Assembly: GCA_022494885.1 (NCBI GenBank)
Contig: JAGVSM010002731.1
Coordinates: 62,001 to 126,000, forward strand
DNA from: Micrasema longulum
Taxonomy: Eukaryota; Arthropoda; Insecta; Trichoptera; Brachycentridae
DNA: 64,000 nt
Direction: 5' to 3'
This document shows positions 21,421 through 33,836 of this stretch, in pieces. The notes below the pieces were generated by a model. It saw nothing but the letters and a program-made list of their open reading frames with translations. It ran no database searches and was not told the DNA's origin. Each line of letters opens with the position of its first letter. The stretch's first letter is position 1. Position numbers and translations under genes: made by a program.

Positions 21421-21603
21421 GTACACCAATCGTACAGTATCTTGATCATTTTTGTTACATAAAAGTAAGATGATCAATCTTACGTTTCAGTTGCCAGTCC
21501 AGGGACTATGAAAACATATTTTGAACAAATATTTTCATGTCAACCATGTCATGTCAACCTCTTGCATGGTAGGCAAACGCGCTGACTACTTAACCACGAA
21601 GCT
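21421..21603 (-). repeat. SINE family B copy
   Basis: Inverted: TACACCAATCGTACAGTATC, GATCAATCTTACGTTTCAG, CCAGTCCAGGGACTATGAA and the head with GCATGGTAGGCAAACGCGCT. The B-box is degraded. Confidence 0.75.
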
Positions 21604-22254
21604 TACAATATTATATTAATCAATAAACATGTTTTTGTAAAACTGTAAAAAATAAACACCGTTAAAGTCATATAACTTATTTCGCTCTTTGTCTCTTCGT
21701 CTAAAAATAATGGATCCCTTGACAAATTATCTAAGTGTCCATTCTCTTACAAGGAAAGTGAACCGAAAAGCACCTTCCAACGAAGATAAGGGACGATGGG
21801 GCCTGATTAAGTATTCATTTAGTGAAAACTTAAACGAGGGTCTTTTGGAAGCTGAATTCCTCTGAGGAACGACTAAGTCTCAAAACAATTCACACATGCA
21901 GATAGGGCACGACGTTTGGCATTTAGATCGATTCGTGGAGACAAGTGTATAGAAAAATAAAATAAATAGCTTTGAAAGACGTAATATCAGAGGTAGATAA
22001 TATTTTCGAAAGACGAATAGAATTATAGAAGTTTACGTCACTGTACCTGTGCGCATTCAGCGTACTTCATTCGGTGAACACCCATTTGAGAATGTGTAAG
22101 TGTAAAGTGATGTTTCGAAAAAAAAACTGAAAACCCACCTGTTCTCTAAATCATTTGAATAAATCCGTAGCATGTAGTGAAAAAATAAATTGTTGTTCTG
22201 AAAAGTTTAACTAAAATGTAAAATATGAAATTAATATTTATAGAATCACTTTGA

Positions 22255-22440
22255 AAAGCGCCCGGACCTCAAGAATGGTAAGCGAACCACTACACCACGA
22301 GGCGTACTTATCTCCATTTGATTATCTTTATTAGAGTTTTTATTTAAGAGTAGCCATCGAGTCGAAAACGCTCGTCCTTCTGGTTCTTTTTCACACACAG
22401 AACGTATTCTACCCACTAATGTCAGAGACGCCCGCCCCTT
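22255..22440 (-). repeat. SINE-like repeat, partner of 45440-45590
   Basis: The complement contains CGCCTCGTGGTGTAGTGGTT, a tRNA-like head related to SINE B. It is preceded (in that orientation) by GTTTTCGACTCGATGG and TTTAAATAAAAACTC, a tail shared with the region at 45440-45590. Confidence 0.5.
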
Positions 22441-22679
22441 CTTGATTTACATTCAAATCACGTATAAAATGTCACTTTCTGAATATTTAAGTTTTTTTAT
22501 TTATCCTCCCTATTTCATTCGCTCTTTACCCCTTTTTTTCTTCATGGTATAGTGAAGATATTTAGTCAATTTTAACAAAAAAAAAATACATATATTTATC
22601 AATATTTTGTTTTATAATGAAATTATTCATAAACCAATAATATCTTCATATACCACCGATTTTCTCCAATCAAACGGTT

Positions 22680-22743
22680 TGGGTAGGTAGGAAGAAATTG
22701 CCTTAAGGCAATATGCCCGCCCTTATGCATATGTATATAAAGT
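22680..22743 (+). repeat. LINE 3' end with GAAATTGCC/GGCAATA hairpin
   Basis: GAAGAAATTGCCTTAAGGCA then ATATGCCCGCC is the conserved 3' hairpin of the LINE intact at 59951-63175 (there ATTTGGCAATAAGCCCGCC) with a variant loop. The coding part is missing. Confidence 0.6.
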
Positions 22744-23355
22744 CTATATGTTTAAACTTATTGCAACAGAGAGGAAAAACATTTTTGAGAAGGTAATATG
22801 GAAGTCTAGGCATTTACAGGGCTTATGACATGTCATTGGCTGGTTTAAGTGGCCACTTTACACACTGTAACATTCACCATTCTGCCCATTTTTTTTTAAA
22901 GATAAATACTTGAGTTTTTATTATTTACTAAAATATTTAAATTTTCAGACCATTTCCCAAAAGTCCTAAATGACTTGTGCAGGAAAAATGGAAATCGAGT
23001 TGTGGCAGAGTGGGATTTGAACCTCGGACCTTTGGCCCGTGAGTTTACAATACTACCACAGAACCACAACCCGGTTTAAACATCTACATTTCCTCAACTC
23101 TTCCATCTGTTGACTTTTGTGAAGTAAAGGAGCTGAAACCTTTATTATGCGGGTGAGATTCATCCGGCTGAACCAAATCACCTACTAGGCAACGCCTGAA
23201 AACAATTTTCCATTTTTAATACTTCTTCTTTTACCAGGTAGTTAATTGAACAATGTTTTAATTGTTTTACCTCTCTGTTGCGATAAGTTTAAATATGAAT
23301 AACTCCCTAGGGAGGAAATCCAGCCAGTCTGCAAGCATTTGGACATACTCAAACA
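22744..23355. mobile_element. Family R, most complete copy, carrying a SINE A
   Basis: Inner inverted repeats run TTTAAACTTATTGCAACAGA at 22750 and CTCTCTGTTGCGATAAGTTTAAA at about 23272-23294. Between them lie all landmarks of the family in order, interrupted by a SINE A at 22893-23073. The right outer arm (GGAGGAAATCCAGCC, GCAAGCATTTGGACATACTC) extends to about 23355. There is no coding potential. Confidence 0.8.
22893..23073 (-). repeat. SINE family A nested in family R
   Basis: Inverted copy with GGGATTTGAACCTCGGACC, TTTGGCCCGTGAG and the ACCACAACCCGG head. It splits the family R consensus between TTCTGCCCAT and AACATCTACATTTCC, so it is younger than that copy. Confidence 0.85.
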
Positions 23356-24005
23356 TTGTTCTATATGTTTATAAAGTGTTTAAATGATAAATAATATTAT
23401 TTTTCATTCTCTAGGACACAGAGAATCAAAATGTACTGGGTGAAAAACACACGGTAGTAAAACGCTTAAAAGTAATTTTTGAGAGAAAGAAATAAAATAA
23501 CCGCAAAATGTGGACTAAAATTCCATTTTAAAAATACGAAACGACTTTTTCCAAAATGTGTCAGTTTTGATGGGGGCTTAGCAAATTTAATAATTGTCCC
23601 CGTGAAACAAAATTAACACCGAACCGAAATAATTTTGCCCTTGGATAATAATAGAAAGGGCGTAAATTATTCCCCCCTACAACCTCTAGGGCCCACTTTT
23701 CTGACAATTGAGCCGTGAGAATTCCAAGGGAAGAATATGAAAAGGAAAATAAAGTAACAACCGCAGGAAGCGTTCCAGGGCTTTACTTAAATCATAACAT
23801 AGATCAATCATTTCATTTTCCTGGAATTATTCGAGCAAGAAACGGTTCTACTAGGGCGTATACGGGTACAGACAAATCGGATTACCGGATCTGTTAACCG
23901 ATTATACATATTACTCCGCTACCTCGGGAATTGCACTGGCTACGTTTTCCACAGACGGTGGAATGCAAACTCTGTGAAATAGTGTAAAAAGTTGCAGCAC
24001 ATCTG
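23356..24005. other. Intron sequence, no feature seen
   Basis: No repeats or domains recognised. A 60-codon frame at 23715 is not supported. Confidence 0.5.
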
Positions 24006-24413
24006 AGGGTATTACTTGCAAAATCGGCAAAATTCATATTTTTTTATTTTGAGCAAATCACAAAAAAACTGATACAATACTTAACTTCAACTTTTTTTAA
24101 GCTTATATTTTTAATTATAATCAGTAAATATTTTATACGTAAGTAGTGATGACACAAGCATGATTTTGTCAAGAAACAGTAGTGAAATAATAAATTTAAT
24201 TTTAAACATTACCAACTTTGCAATACTCAAGTAGAGGTTGCCATGTTTGCAACAAAGCCGATAATTTAAAAGTCAAGTCTTACAAATTAAGCTGTATTTT
24301 TAACTGACAATGTTAAAATTATTGTAAAAAATTGTATTCTGAATAAGTTTCAATCAATATCTTACTTTTTTAAATTTTGGATTATTCCGGGTTTGCAAGT
24401 AGTACCCCTCATC
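24006..24413. mobile_element. MITE family S, copy 1
   Basis: GAGGGTATTACTTGCAAAAT at the left pairs with the inverted right end (GGGTTTGCAAGTAGTACCCC). The interior is an AT-rich direct repeat, by eye roughly 85% identical to 36750-37147. ATCT occurs on both flanks and may be the target duplication. Confidence 0.75.
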
Positions 24414-24734
24414 TCTGCTCCGGAAAACAGTAGCATGTGATGACAAAATAAATTGTTTTGAGAATGAAATATTTATTGAATTCTAGGCTTCAAGCATCGA
24501 ATAGTAGGTGAAATAATTCTATAACCCCCTCTGTTGAAATAAATTTCAACGAAAATAAATCATTTTCGAAATAGGTTTTATCACAATAATGTTTAAAGCG
24601 CGAGACATACTAATATTATAATCTTGTATTTATAAGAAGGGTACTGGATACAAAGGAAAGACGTACCGTACTTTTTGAAAAAAAATCAAAGCATCACATT
24701 ACTTAAGAAAAATATTTAAAAAAAGGTTTCCCAT

Positions 24735-25000
24735 CTATTTTTTTGTTATTTTCTTTAAAAGTCAAACCTCTTACCAAGTCCTCTTCTATACCCTTTTCAA
24801 TATTAATACACGTTTTAAATTACATTTTTTTTACTTACGCACCCACACACACACCCACATTTACATACACACACGAATACAAACGTGGCACACAGACAAT
24901 TTTGTTAACTCTTTTCTTATACATTATTTATGATAACATAAATATTGATGTGGTAAATTTTGATGTGTTTTGAACTAATAATGGAGGCAGTTTACATGAT
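24735..25000. repeat. (CA)n-rich microsatellite region
   Basis: ACACACACACCCACATTTAC and related CA-rich sequence span about 24838-24895. The surrounding layout is like 42180-42290 and 57805-57965. Confidence 0.6.
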
Positions 25001-25142
25001 CTACATTTATGTTTAGTAAAATTTGACATTAAGGATTTACTTTCCAAGATAATTCAACGAGAAAAATGCACACAGGAGATAAAGGGTGGAAGACAGTCAA
25101 CTACTGGAAATAAAGCGATGATTTAAAATTAATGAAAACAAC

Positions 25143-25570
25143 AGTGTTTTGAGTGTGTCCAAATTTTTGTAGACAAGCACTGGATTCAATCCCGTAGGAA
25201 GCTGTTAATATTAACATAATACAACAGACTTGAAGACTATGAGAAGGGAACATAGAAGTCTAGGCATCCACAGAGCTTATGACTTGTCATTGGCTGGTTT
25301 GAGTGGCCACTTTACACACTGTGTAACATTCACCATTCTGCCTATATTTTTTTTAACATCTGTATTTTATCGATTCTTCCATCTGTTGACGTTTTTGAAG
25401 TTAAAGGACTGAAACCCTTATTTTTGCGGGTGAGATTCATATGATTGAATTATTTCAAATAAAGGCAGAATGGTGAATGTTACCGCTTAAACCAGCCAAT
25501 GACAGGTCATAAGCCCTGTGGACGCCTTGACTTCTATTTTCCCTTCTCTGAGATGTTCTTCGTCCAATAT
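25143..25570. mobile_element. Family R copy with palindromic rearrangement
   Basis: The outer arm TTTTGAGTGTGTCCAAATTT and GGATTCAATCCCGTAGGAAG at 25150 lead into the family body. After TGAATTATTTCAAATAAA the sequence turns back: GGCAGAATGGTGAATGTTAC through GACTTCTATTTTCCC is the inverted left part again. The copy is therefore a fold-back of two left halves. Confidence 0.75.
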
Positions 25571-26289
25571 TTATAAAAATAATTTTTGATTTTATAAAAC
25601 AGTAACAGTATTTATATGAGTACTAAGCAGGTTTCTTTATAATCGTATTCACTAAACGTGTTTATTTTAATCTCCAAATTTACATTTATCATTTATATCC
25701 TGTACCCTTTATATAAAATCAATACGCGTGATAGTTAGTGAATTGGTGCAGTATCCTGGGCACCTTTTTAGCATGATTAAGGTAACAAGAAGATTTTATT
25801 TTTTTAATTAATTGAAAAAAACAGTAAAAATAAACGAACGTTTATTAATTTGAAACCAAACTAAACTTAAAAGGGCATGTCAAACATTCGTATCTCCACT
25901 GCCTAACAGATCGATATAAGGGCTTATTCTGTCTCCGAGATTAAAGGAAAGGTGATCCGCTGTTCAGTCAAAACCTTATCTAGTAAACAAAAACGATTTT
26001 GTGTCAAGTGTTTTTGAAGTTCTTTGCCAGTTTGAATTTAAAGGTGAGAGGAATTATGAATCACCGGTATTAATCTTACGTGTAAACCCACACCGCCTCT
26101 GTTATTTAAAGATAGGACGCTAGAGCGGGAGGCAAATTTACCGCCAGCATAGATTAAGAAAGATATTTGTAACTTTACAAACCGTATAATATAAAAATGT
26201 AAGAATAACAAAAAGTTTTACACTTGCATAAATCGGTATTACGACCCTATACACCTATATATATTTTTATGGCGCCAAGATTTATATTA

Positions 26290-27115
26290 ATGATGAAACG
26301 GATAGTGGTTTGACCAGATACCGAATATTCTTCAAGCCCCTAAGCCAGATAGCCGGATAGCCGGATATACGGCCACCAGATAACGATTTTTTCTCAAAGT
26401 TAAAAACAAAACATTAAGTATTTCAATAAATTTATTTATTTATTTACGGCATTTCTGCCATTTACATATATGTGGTATAAAGAGTGCTTAAAAATAAAAA
26501 TATTAAAAAAAAAAAAATCGAGTATGAAATATTAATATACCGTACTGTACACATTATGAATTACTTGAAATACATATATATTTTAAAGAAATTATACAAT
26601 AACAAAATAGATTAATCAATCAAATTATAACTATCAATTAATGAGTAGCATAAATATGGTTTAAAAATTTATTAATTAATAATAATAATGGTTTTGGGTA
26701 GTTTCACCCCCTGCGCTTTTTTATAAGAAAATGTATTTTCAATTCATTTTTCTTATACACATTTTATATTTGTGAGATAAATTCTTTTTCTAGAGTGTAA
26801 TACTGAATACTGACGAACGTTTTAATGAAAAAAAGTTAATTTATAAATAATGAGGGTAACTATTTTTTTTCTATAAACGGTCGATAATCAATTTAGTAGC
26901 GTTGATTTCATGAAATGTTCGTAGTTTAATGGATATAAGTGTCAATTTAGTAGCGTTGAGTTCATGAAACTTTCGTAGTTTAAAAAATATTAGGTATCCG
27001 CTGAATATTGAGTTATTATCCGGTATCCAGCCTTAGTTTAATATCCGGCAGGATACCGGATAAAAGCTCAATATTTACCGGATACCTATAGTTGTATCTC
27101 TAGTTTATACTTTCC
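26290..27115. mobile_element. Possible non-autonomous hAT-like element (CCGGATA-rich ends)
   Basis: GATAGCCGGATAGCCGGATA near 26350 and ATCCGGTATCC, GGATACCGGATAAAAGC and TTTACCGGATACC at 27010-27090 are clustered near both ends. Similar CCGGATA repeats mark many hAT termini. Clear terminal repeats and duplication were not found. A LINE tail (GGCATTTCTGCC with TTTATTTATTTA) lies inside at about 26425-26460. Confidence 0.35.
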
Positions 27116-27344
27116 GTTTCATACGGGAAACTAATATTTAATCTAAACGTGGTATCACAAAAAACCTTTCTCTACTCGTATATATTTCTATATATTTCCT
27201 ATCTCGTATGTTTAGACCGTATAAAAAGTAACACCGACACTAAAAAACATTGACATCTTTTGAGATTCGTTTCCAATTATTTTTATGTTAATAAATTTGA
27301 AATAAAAATAAAAGGTGTTATGTCAAACAAATCAAAACATTAAA

Positions 27345-27490
27345 AAAATATATATTTGCGGTCCAGACATTTTAACTTTGTGGGCAATTTTCAAAGAGTT
27401 TTTAATAATTGGAGATAAGAAAATGGCAAAAAAGTGGTAGAGTGAGGTTCGAACCCTAGACCTCAGATCCGTGAGTCTGCGCCATATTTT
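27345..27490 (-). repeat. SINE family A copy
   Basis: Inverted: the tail with TTTGTGGGCAATTTTC, then GTAGAGTGAGGTTCGAACCC and ATCCGTGAGTCTGCG. The head is truncated. Confidence 0.75.
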
Positions 27491-27494
27491 TAAC

Positions 27495-28404
27495 TTACTT
27501 TATGGAATCACATAACACGAAATTACAGTTTCTTTATATTTGACAAAATGAAAAATTGGTTGCGCAAAATTCGAAGAATATCACAATTAGTTAAACAAGT
27601 GCGTAAACAAAACTATTTGCCCAACGCAGTCAAAAGCAGTATGTTTATTTCTAAACTAATTTAAAATCTGCAGAATAATTTAAGAATTTTTTTTTTGGTT
27701 AAAAGTCAAATTCAAAGACAATTTGAGCTAAGACAAACAGTGGATTGATTGAATAAAGAGATCGCAATATAAATGTATACAATGTGATAACACATTTCTC
27801 AAGAGAGTATGAAGCTGATGGGGGACGATGATGTTTTATTATTACTATGAAAATACTCACAATCATAAAGTGCAAAAAAATTTCAGAAAAAAATAAGCGA
27901 ATCAGTGAAATCATCTTTAAATTATCTTCACTATTTCCGAATTGATACATTTGACTCTTTCAAACTTCGATGATAACCTCAAAAGGGTAATTGGTTTTTG
28001 GTAAGTTTTCCTATATATTTAATTTAAAAGGGTTATTAAGGAAGCAATAAGCTGAAGGGAATTTCTACCATCTTTTTAAACTGGTACATGAAACTATGAC
28101 GTATTAGTCATTTCTAACATACGTATATATATATATATATATATTTAAATATACAATATAGTTAGAAATGCCGGAATGAAGAATAAAACAAAATTTTGCC
28201 AAAACGTTACATTTTTAGTTAATTAAAGTTATTTTTGACCGCATTTAGACTAGAAGCGTCAACTCGTGAAAGCTGTTGCGTCCTTTCAGGCCATAAACGA
28301 GTATCTCACGGGCACTTTGTGACGTAAAAAACAGCGTACTGTAAATGATTACCGACTATAGTACAGTTTTAACATGTATTGACAACTTTTGAGGATGTAT
28401 TTAC
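27495..28404. other. Intron sequence; (TA)n run
   Basis: A (TA)n microsatellite lies at about 28123-28144. No gene is supported; the 83-codon frame at 27699-27950 has no domain. Confidence 0.5.
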
Positions 28405-28658
28405 GGCCTCGTGGTGTAGTGGTCAGCGCGTTTGCCTACCATGCAAGAGGTCTCGGGTTCGATTCCCGACATGGTTAACATTAAGTATTTATTTAAAAGG
28501 GTGTTTTTACACTAGAATACTCCATAGTCCTTGGACTGGCACCTGAAGCGTAAGAATGATCATCTTACTTTTATGTAGCAAAAACATTATCAAGATAGGC
28601 TGCGATTGGAGTAACAATGCAAATTCCCTATGCACCATTAGGTACGGAAAGGGAATGA
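28405..28658 (+). repeat. SINE family B, best full-length copy
   Basis: The head GGCCTCGTGGTGTAGTGGTC, GCGCGTTTGCCTACCATGC and B-box GGGTTCGATTCCC is tRNA-Gly-like. The body contains ACTAGAATACTCCATAGTCC and ATGATCATCTTACTTTTATG, and the end is a short ATGATG run. Pol III A and B boxes are intact by eye. Confidence 0.9.
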
Positions 28659-29245
28659 TGATTTACATGTTCACCGAATTTCAATAGACCAAAAATCTTT
28701 CGAGATCTGTAATCTTAAAATTATTAGATTGACAGCTGTCAAGCCGTCAAGCCGTTAGAACTTGAGGAGTATTTTCATTGTTCTATTTATATTTTTTATA
28801 AATTTAATAGACAAATTGTGATTTAAATGATCAAATAAGATTAAAATTATTCATATGTAGTTTTTTGTTCAAATTATATTGTCATTTCAGAAAAACTTTA
28901 TTTTTTAAAGTTTTTATCATATAAACTCAGTAATGTAAGGTTACAACCCTACTAACATACTTTTTCGTTTGAAAATTAAAAAGTGAGAAAAATTTCTTTA
29001 TAAAACTAAAAAAAAAAAACTTATTTTAATTAGTTTATGTACCAGTATATATATACTTTTGTAAATAATAAAAAAAAATCTTCAATGTTTTTATACTTAA
29101 AAATGGCTGGCTTACAGGTATCCGCAATAGGCAATTAGACTGCCATTAACAAGGTTAAATGAAAAATACAAATTAAAAAAAAAAAAACAAATAAATTATA
29201 ATAAAATTAATATAAAATATAAAGAAAAAACTAAGATTTAAACTA
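28659..29245. other. AT-rich intron sequence, no feature seen
   Basis: GTCAAGCCGTCAAGCCGTT is a short local duplication at about 28738. Nothing else was recognised. Confidence 0.4.
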
Positions 29246-29740
29246 GCGGCCTCCGTGGTGAAGTGGTTAAGATGCTTGAGTCACGCATGGAAGGTTCCGA
29301 GTTCGATTCCCGGTGTGAACATATTTATTTATTTATTTGACACTTTATATACACAAGTATCTACTTTATTAGAGAGGTAGAAACGTTATATATAAGATGT
29401 TCTGTATATTTACCTATTTTGTATTTCAAAAATGTATTTTATAAAACAAAAAATATTCAATAAAAAAAATAATAATAAGGGCGGGCATATTGCCTTAAGG
29501 TAATTTCTTCCTACCTACCCAAACTGTTCAGTTTGAGAAAAATATAAATACATGGACATATTGAATCTTACAATTTTATACAAAAATTAAAGGCAAAGAT
29601 TAACAAAAATAAATATATATGAAAAAAAAAATACAATGAAGAGAGGAGGGAATATAAACATTTAAATGAGATTTTTTACAAGTCTGAGTATTTTGTAATT
29701 TAATTCACCATCGTAATTGGGCCTCTTGGCCTATTGTGAT
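29246..29740 (+). repeat. SINE family C split by a LINE 3' tail insertion
   Basis: The head (29246-29322) has GCGGCCTCCGTGGTGAAGTG, a CACGCATGGAAGG segment and B-box GAGTTCGATTCCCGG. The 3' half (about 29667-29740) has TGAGATTTTTTACAAGTCTG, GTAATTTAATTCACCATCG and GGGCCTCTTGGCC. In the uninterrupted copy at 50182-50360 these parts are adjacent. The insertion (29323-29663) is an inverted LINE tail starting (ATTT)n and containing GGCATATTGCCTTAAGG. Confidence 0.8.
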
Positions 29741-29744
29741 GAAA

Positions 29745-31836
29745 AAAAAATATATTTACGAAAATTTTATTGGAGAAAATGAGCCTTACAGCCTTAGAGC
29801 CTAACATTAGAATGTTCTCGATAAAAAAAAAAAATACAAGATTTTAACTGCAGCCGTTCCTAAACAATGCTAAATTTTTAATTAAGGAAATCAACAGTTC
29901 TACATACATATTTATAGTAAACAAACAGATATAGTGTGTAAACTCAAAACTAATAACAGATTACCACAAAGTATACAAAGTTAGTAAAGAAAATAAATTA
30001 CATATTAAATAAATACATATAAGTTTATACATATAAAAATGTTATTTTCATGAACTCGTTAATATTTTTCAATAATCAAAGATTTTTTTTAAGAACAGTA
30101 AGTTATTGTAAATTGGGCGGGATTATGATCGGAAATGACTTATATTTTTCAGTTTACGTAGAATAGCCACATAAAACGCCTTCATATAAGACATAACGAC
30201 GTAGAACTATAAAATGTAGAAGCAGAATAGTAAAAACTAGCAACCTCGAGAAAATAAATCCTTTAGCCTATTGATTCCCAATACTATAAAATACTCGAAT
30301 TTAACGGTATAATACAAAAACACGAGTTCCTCAGCATTCGCAATGGTATAAAATACGTCCGCTGATTTATAGGAAAAAAGTTAAAGGTCGAAATAAACCA
30401 CCGTGTAAAAAGCCGGATTCGAGGATCCGACGATCAAAATCTCAACCCGATTGCTGAGAGCCACGATCAAAATGGTTCCGTGGTTCGAATTAAGGTCCCG
30501 AAGCCTTAATGTAGTTATGTCGATACAGTGACGGTTAGTACTTTAACTGATGAAAAAAGTTCGGCGGGAAACTTTTTTATTAAAATTTTCCTTCAGGCCT
30601 AGTTAACGAGCGCCAGAGACGTAAAAATCAAGATAAAATAAAACGTCCTCTCTACAAAAGATTCGAGGAAATAAATCTGAAATAATCCACAGAAAAAAAA
30701 GAAACTTTTTGACGAATGCACCAAGGCTTGTTTTAAATTTCAGAGAATAAAGACAGAAAGTTTTAGTACTAACCGTTCAAAACATATATGATATGTTTAT
30801 ATGATATAAACAGATACTTAAACGAGAGAAATATTACTTTTTCGTGAAGGTAAAGTACGGATGAGAGCGATATATTGAAATGTATCGATATTGATGTTTT
30901 TATTTTCGTAGACAGAAAATTCCGGGCTCTTGTAGAAGAGCGGAGAATTTCTCACGTTACGTAAGACACTGAAATGTTATGGAGTTCTCTATGTATTTTC
31001 AGAGAACAGGTAACTTTTAATATATCATTGCGGCTCGGCAAAAAACGGTAAATACACATTAAAATGTGTATTAGTCAAAATATAATAAAACAAAGAAGAA
31101 TATTTTCATCGAGAGCGTTTTAAGTATTGCGTTAACCTCCAATTTACATCGACTCTCAATTTCATTCCAAAATACTATCATAATATCGAACGATATACGG
31201 TTAAAAAATGTATTAATCGTACGAATAAGTGAAAAGTACAAAGGAAAGTAATATATCCCAAACGAAGAATATCAAAACAGCACATTAATAATCTAAACAT
31301 CATACATAATATTTAAAAGATTAAGGAATAATAAAAATGGATTAAAAAAAACATTAATACATTTTGTAAATCAAACAACCAGAAGTTATAATAATATATA
31401 TTTACAACATTTTTTCTAGTGACATCACATGCGAGGCAACAATGTTGCAAACTAAATCGGACCAACTGGAAACAATTAAGGTACAAATTACTCTTTGTTA
31501 TATTATACACCAACGATTAATAGTTTACGCAGGAACAAAATAATTAAAGCGATCTATAAAGCTCTGAAAGGTAGCCTTTAACAAAGACAGGATAAAACAA
31601 AAAATAAATACATATTTTATGATTTTAGAAAACAATATATTTTTATTTCTGTCCAGAATGTAAAAGCGCTGTATAATTTCTGGCATTAATTACGTGTGTT
31701 TTAGAAATGAATCGATTTTGGCCTCATGTTTGTTTCATTTGGTTTTTGCGGTAGACAATGATAGTCAGAAGATCAGGAATGGATATCTAAGTAGACAAAA
31801 CATCACAAAATAGTTGAAGATTATGTGGAAGTTTAC
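29745..31836. other. Intron sequence, no gene seen
   Basis: AT-rich to about 30100, then moderately AT-rich apparently single-copy sequence. No splice-bounded open frame was recognised. Confidence 0.5.
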
Positions 31837-32000
31837 CGTCGTTGATGAACGGATACATCTGCCTGAGGTCCACTTCCTGATCGTCAAAGTCCTCGTCAAC
31901 CGGCATTGCTGGAGGAAACTCTTCTTCCGGTGATCTCTCAGAGCCGTACCCTTGGTCACATCCAGGATCTTGCAGCTTCCACACTGGATCCAGATCCCCT
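31837..32000 (-). CDS. PDZ gene, third visible exon: acidic linker
   Basis: The acceptor TTGGGTGCTTTTGCAG is followed by CAG, giving a NAGNAG tandem acceptor (starts at 32000 or 31997). The donor is GACG|GTAAAC at 31837. The frame, entered at phase 1, encodes AGDLDPVWKLQDPGCDQGYG, SERSPEEEFPPAMPVDEDFD and DQEVDLRQMYPFIND, an acidic linker that leads directly into the PDZ. Using the second acceptor would drop one residue. The next intron is 28.5 kb. Confidence 0.87.
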
Positions 32001-33836
32001 GCTGCAAAAGCACCCAAGGTTCAGTAAGAATTTCTAGCCATGAACTGATGGATTGGTGCGTTTGAGAGAAAAACCGAGGCGCCGATTGAATTTAAATAGA
32101 TTTGACTCTTCGATAAAGAAAACGACTCTTTTAAATCTGCGTGTTTTAGATTTTTTAATAACACAGAAGTTTATTAAAAAGGGATAACAAAATATTCATA
32201 CAAAGCGACAATAGTAAGCTAAGCATGCATGCAATCGGAGCATAAATAAAAGAACCCTGTTAAATTAGGATAACTTAAGAAAAAAATCTATTTGATTTAT
32301 TTATTTTATCTTATCCTCTTATGCATGGGCATTTGTAGTAATTAAATCATAGATACACTACGGTTATCGGTTTATGTGAAAAAACCCAATAAATATTTTA
32401 TGTTTGTTCCGTTAAAAAATCCTGAGACCAGAAATTAATATACAAACCTTAAAGTATACACCACGGGAGTCATATTGAACGAAATGTTCAGAAAACAACA
32501 TTTTGTGATCGTGCGATTTCCAGAATATCATAACTTTCAAACCAAATGAGATCATTTCAATCCGTGAAGAACTTTCAATGTGAAATAATTATTATTTTGA
32601 TGGTGTACACATTGAAATAGCACATCTGGGACTAGTGATGTTTTTTGCATTAAAACAAAGTGGACTTCAGATTTTCACTTTAACATAAAAATATTTTTAT
32701 GACGACAGTGGACTGGTCTTCGGAGTATAATATAAAATAGCGAATTGCGATAATTTCTGCATTTTAAAATTTAAAACGGCATAAAGTGGACTCTCGTGTT
32801 TTATTCTCGTACATATTACGTAAATAGACCTGTTTTGTAAAGAATACGAGTTATAAAAACAGAAATGAAAATTGTTTTAGCGTTTAAAACAATTTGTAGG
32901 CCTAATTTGATGGAATAAAATAAATAATGAATTATAAATTTCAAGAATTGAAGAAATTGGGTGGAAATTGTATTCCGCTTCACATGAAATTGTCTAAATT
33001 GCTCGATTACATTTCGTACTCTGCCTTGTATGTAATTCTTAAACTGACTAGATCTTTGTACAACCGCTTTGTTTGCATTGAGAGTCTATTGCCGGAAGAC
33101 CACAGCCGAGTACATAGATTTACCAGAATGCAGAAGACACGAATTCTAAACGCGCTTGCTGGGGAAGCAATAAAGAAGAAATAAATCGAGTTGGGAGGGA
33201 GGGATATCTGAACGTGTATCTACAAATAGCGTGTGCAGTGAAAAGAAATCAATAAATACGCGGATCGAACATTGAAATACACAGTAAACAAATATTACAT
33301 TTAAGAATCCATGCAAAATGTACACTGGTACGAAATATAACTTGATTGATTAAAAATATCGAGTTGATAAAAGCTGTGCGAAGCGGTAAGGCATGCCATC
33401 AAATTTGTACAAATATTGCAATAATAAATAAGTACGGAGTTTTATGGCTCTCGTTCAGTAAATAAAGTTGCGAGCGGTTTGAAACCAGTAAGGATACCCA
33501 AAAATTCATAGAAGGTAAGCAAACAAGTATGATGACACGTTGGGGTTAAAATTTTCGTACAAAAATACATAAGAATTTGATATTAGAGCTAAACATGCAT
33601 TAACACAACATGATACAAATAAACACAGTTTTAATGAAAATTCGTGGTACACTTTCTAACGTGGTAACTCCGTGACATTAACGCTTAATTCCGTGACATA
33701 GTTTTTAATTTTATAAAAAACCCGTGATATGAATTCTGAACTCCATTATATAGCTCCGTGATAAAACTACTTATCTCCGTGATAAAAATAATATATTTGT
33801 TTATGCTTCATGCTACGCTGTTGAGAGTAAACTCAC
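32001..33836. other. Intron between visible exons 2 and 3
   Basis: Contains an 85-codon plus-strand frame (32927-33184) with a basic C-terminus and no domain, which I do not support as a gene. At 33670-33790 the phrase TCCGTGAYA recurs five times at irregular spacing. Confidence 0.5.

Noticed and set aside
28405..28480. Functional tRNA-Gly gene
   Set aside because: The tRNA-like part is the head of SINE B and is repeated with the same downstream body in other places.
30540..30580. CTGATGA followed by a GGGAAAC hairpin as a hammerhead ribozyme
   Set aside because: The stem formed by the A- and T-runs encloses GGGAAAC in its loop, so the GAAA motif is not placed between stems II and III.
32927..33184. 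85-codon frame in the PDZ gene intron as a nested gene
   Set aside because: No recognisable domain or promoter; it lies on the opposite strand in ordinary intron sequence.
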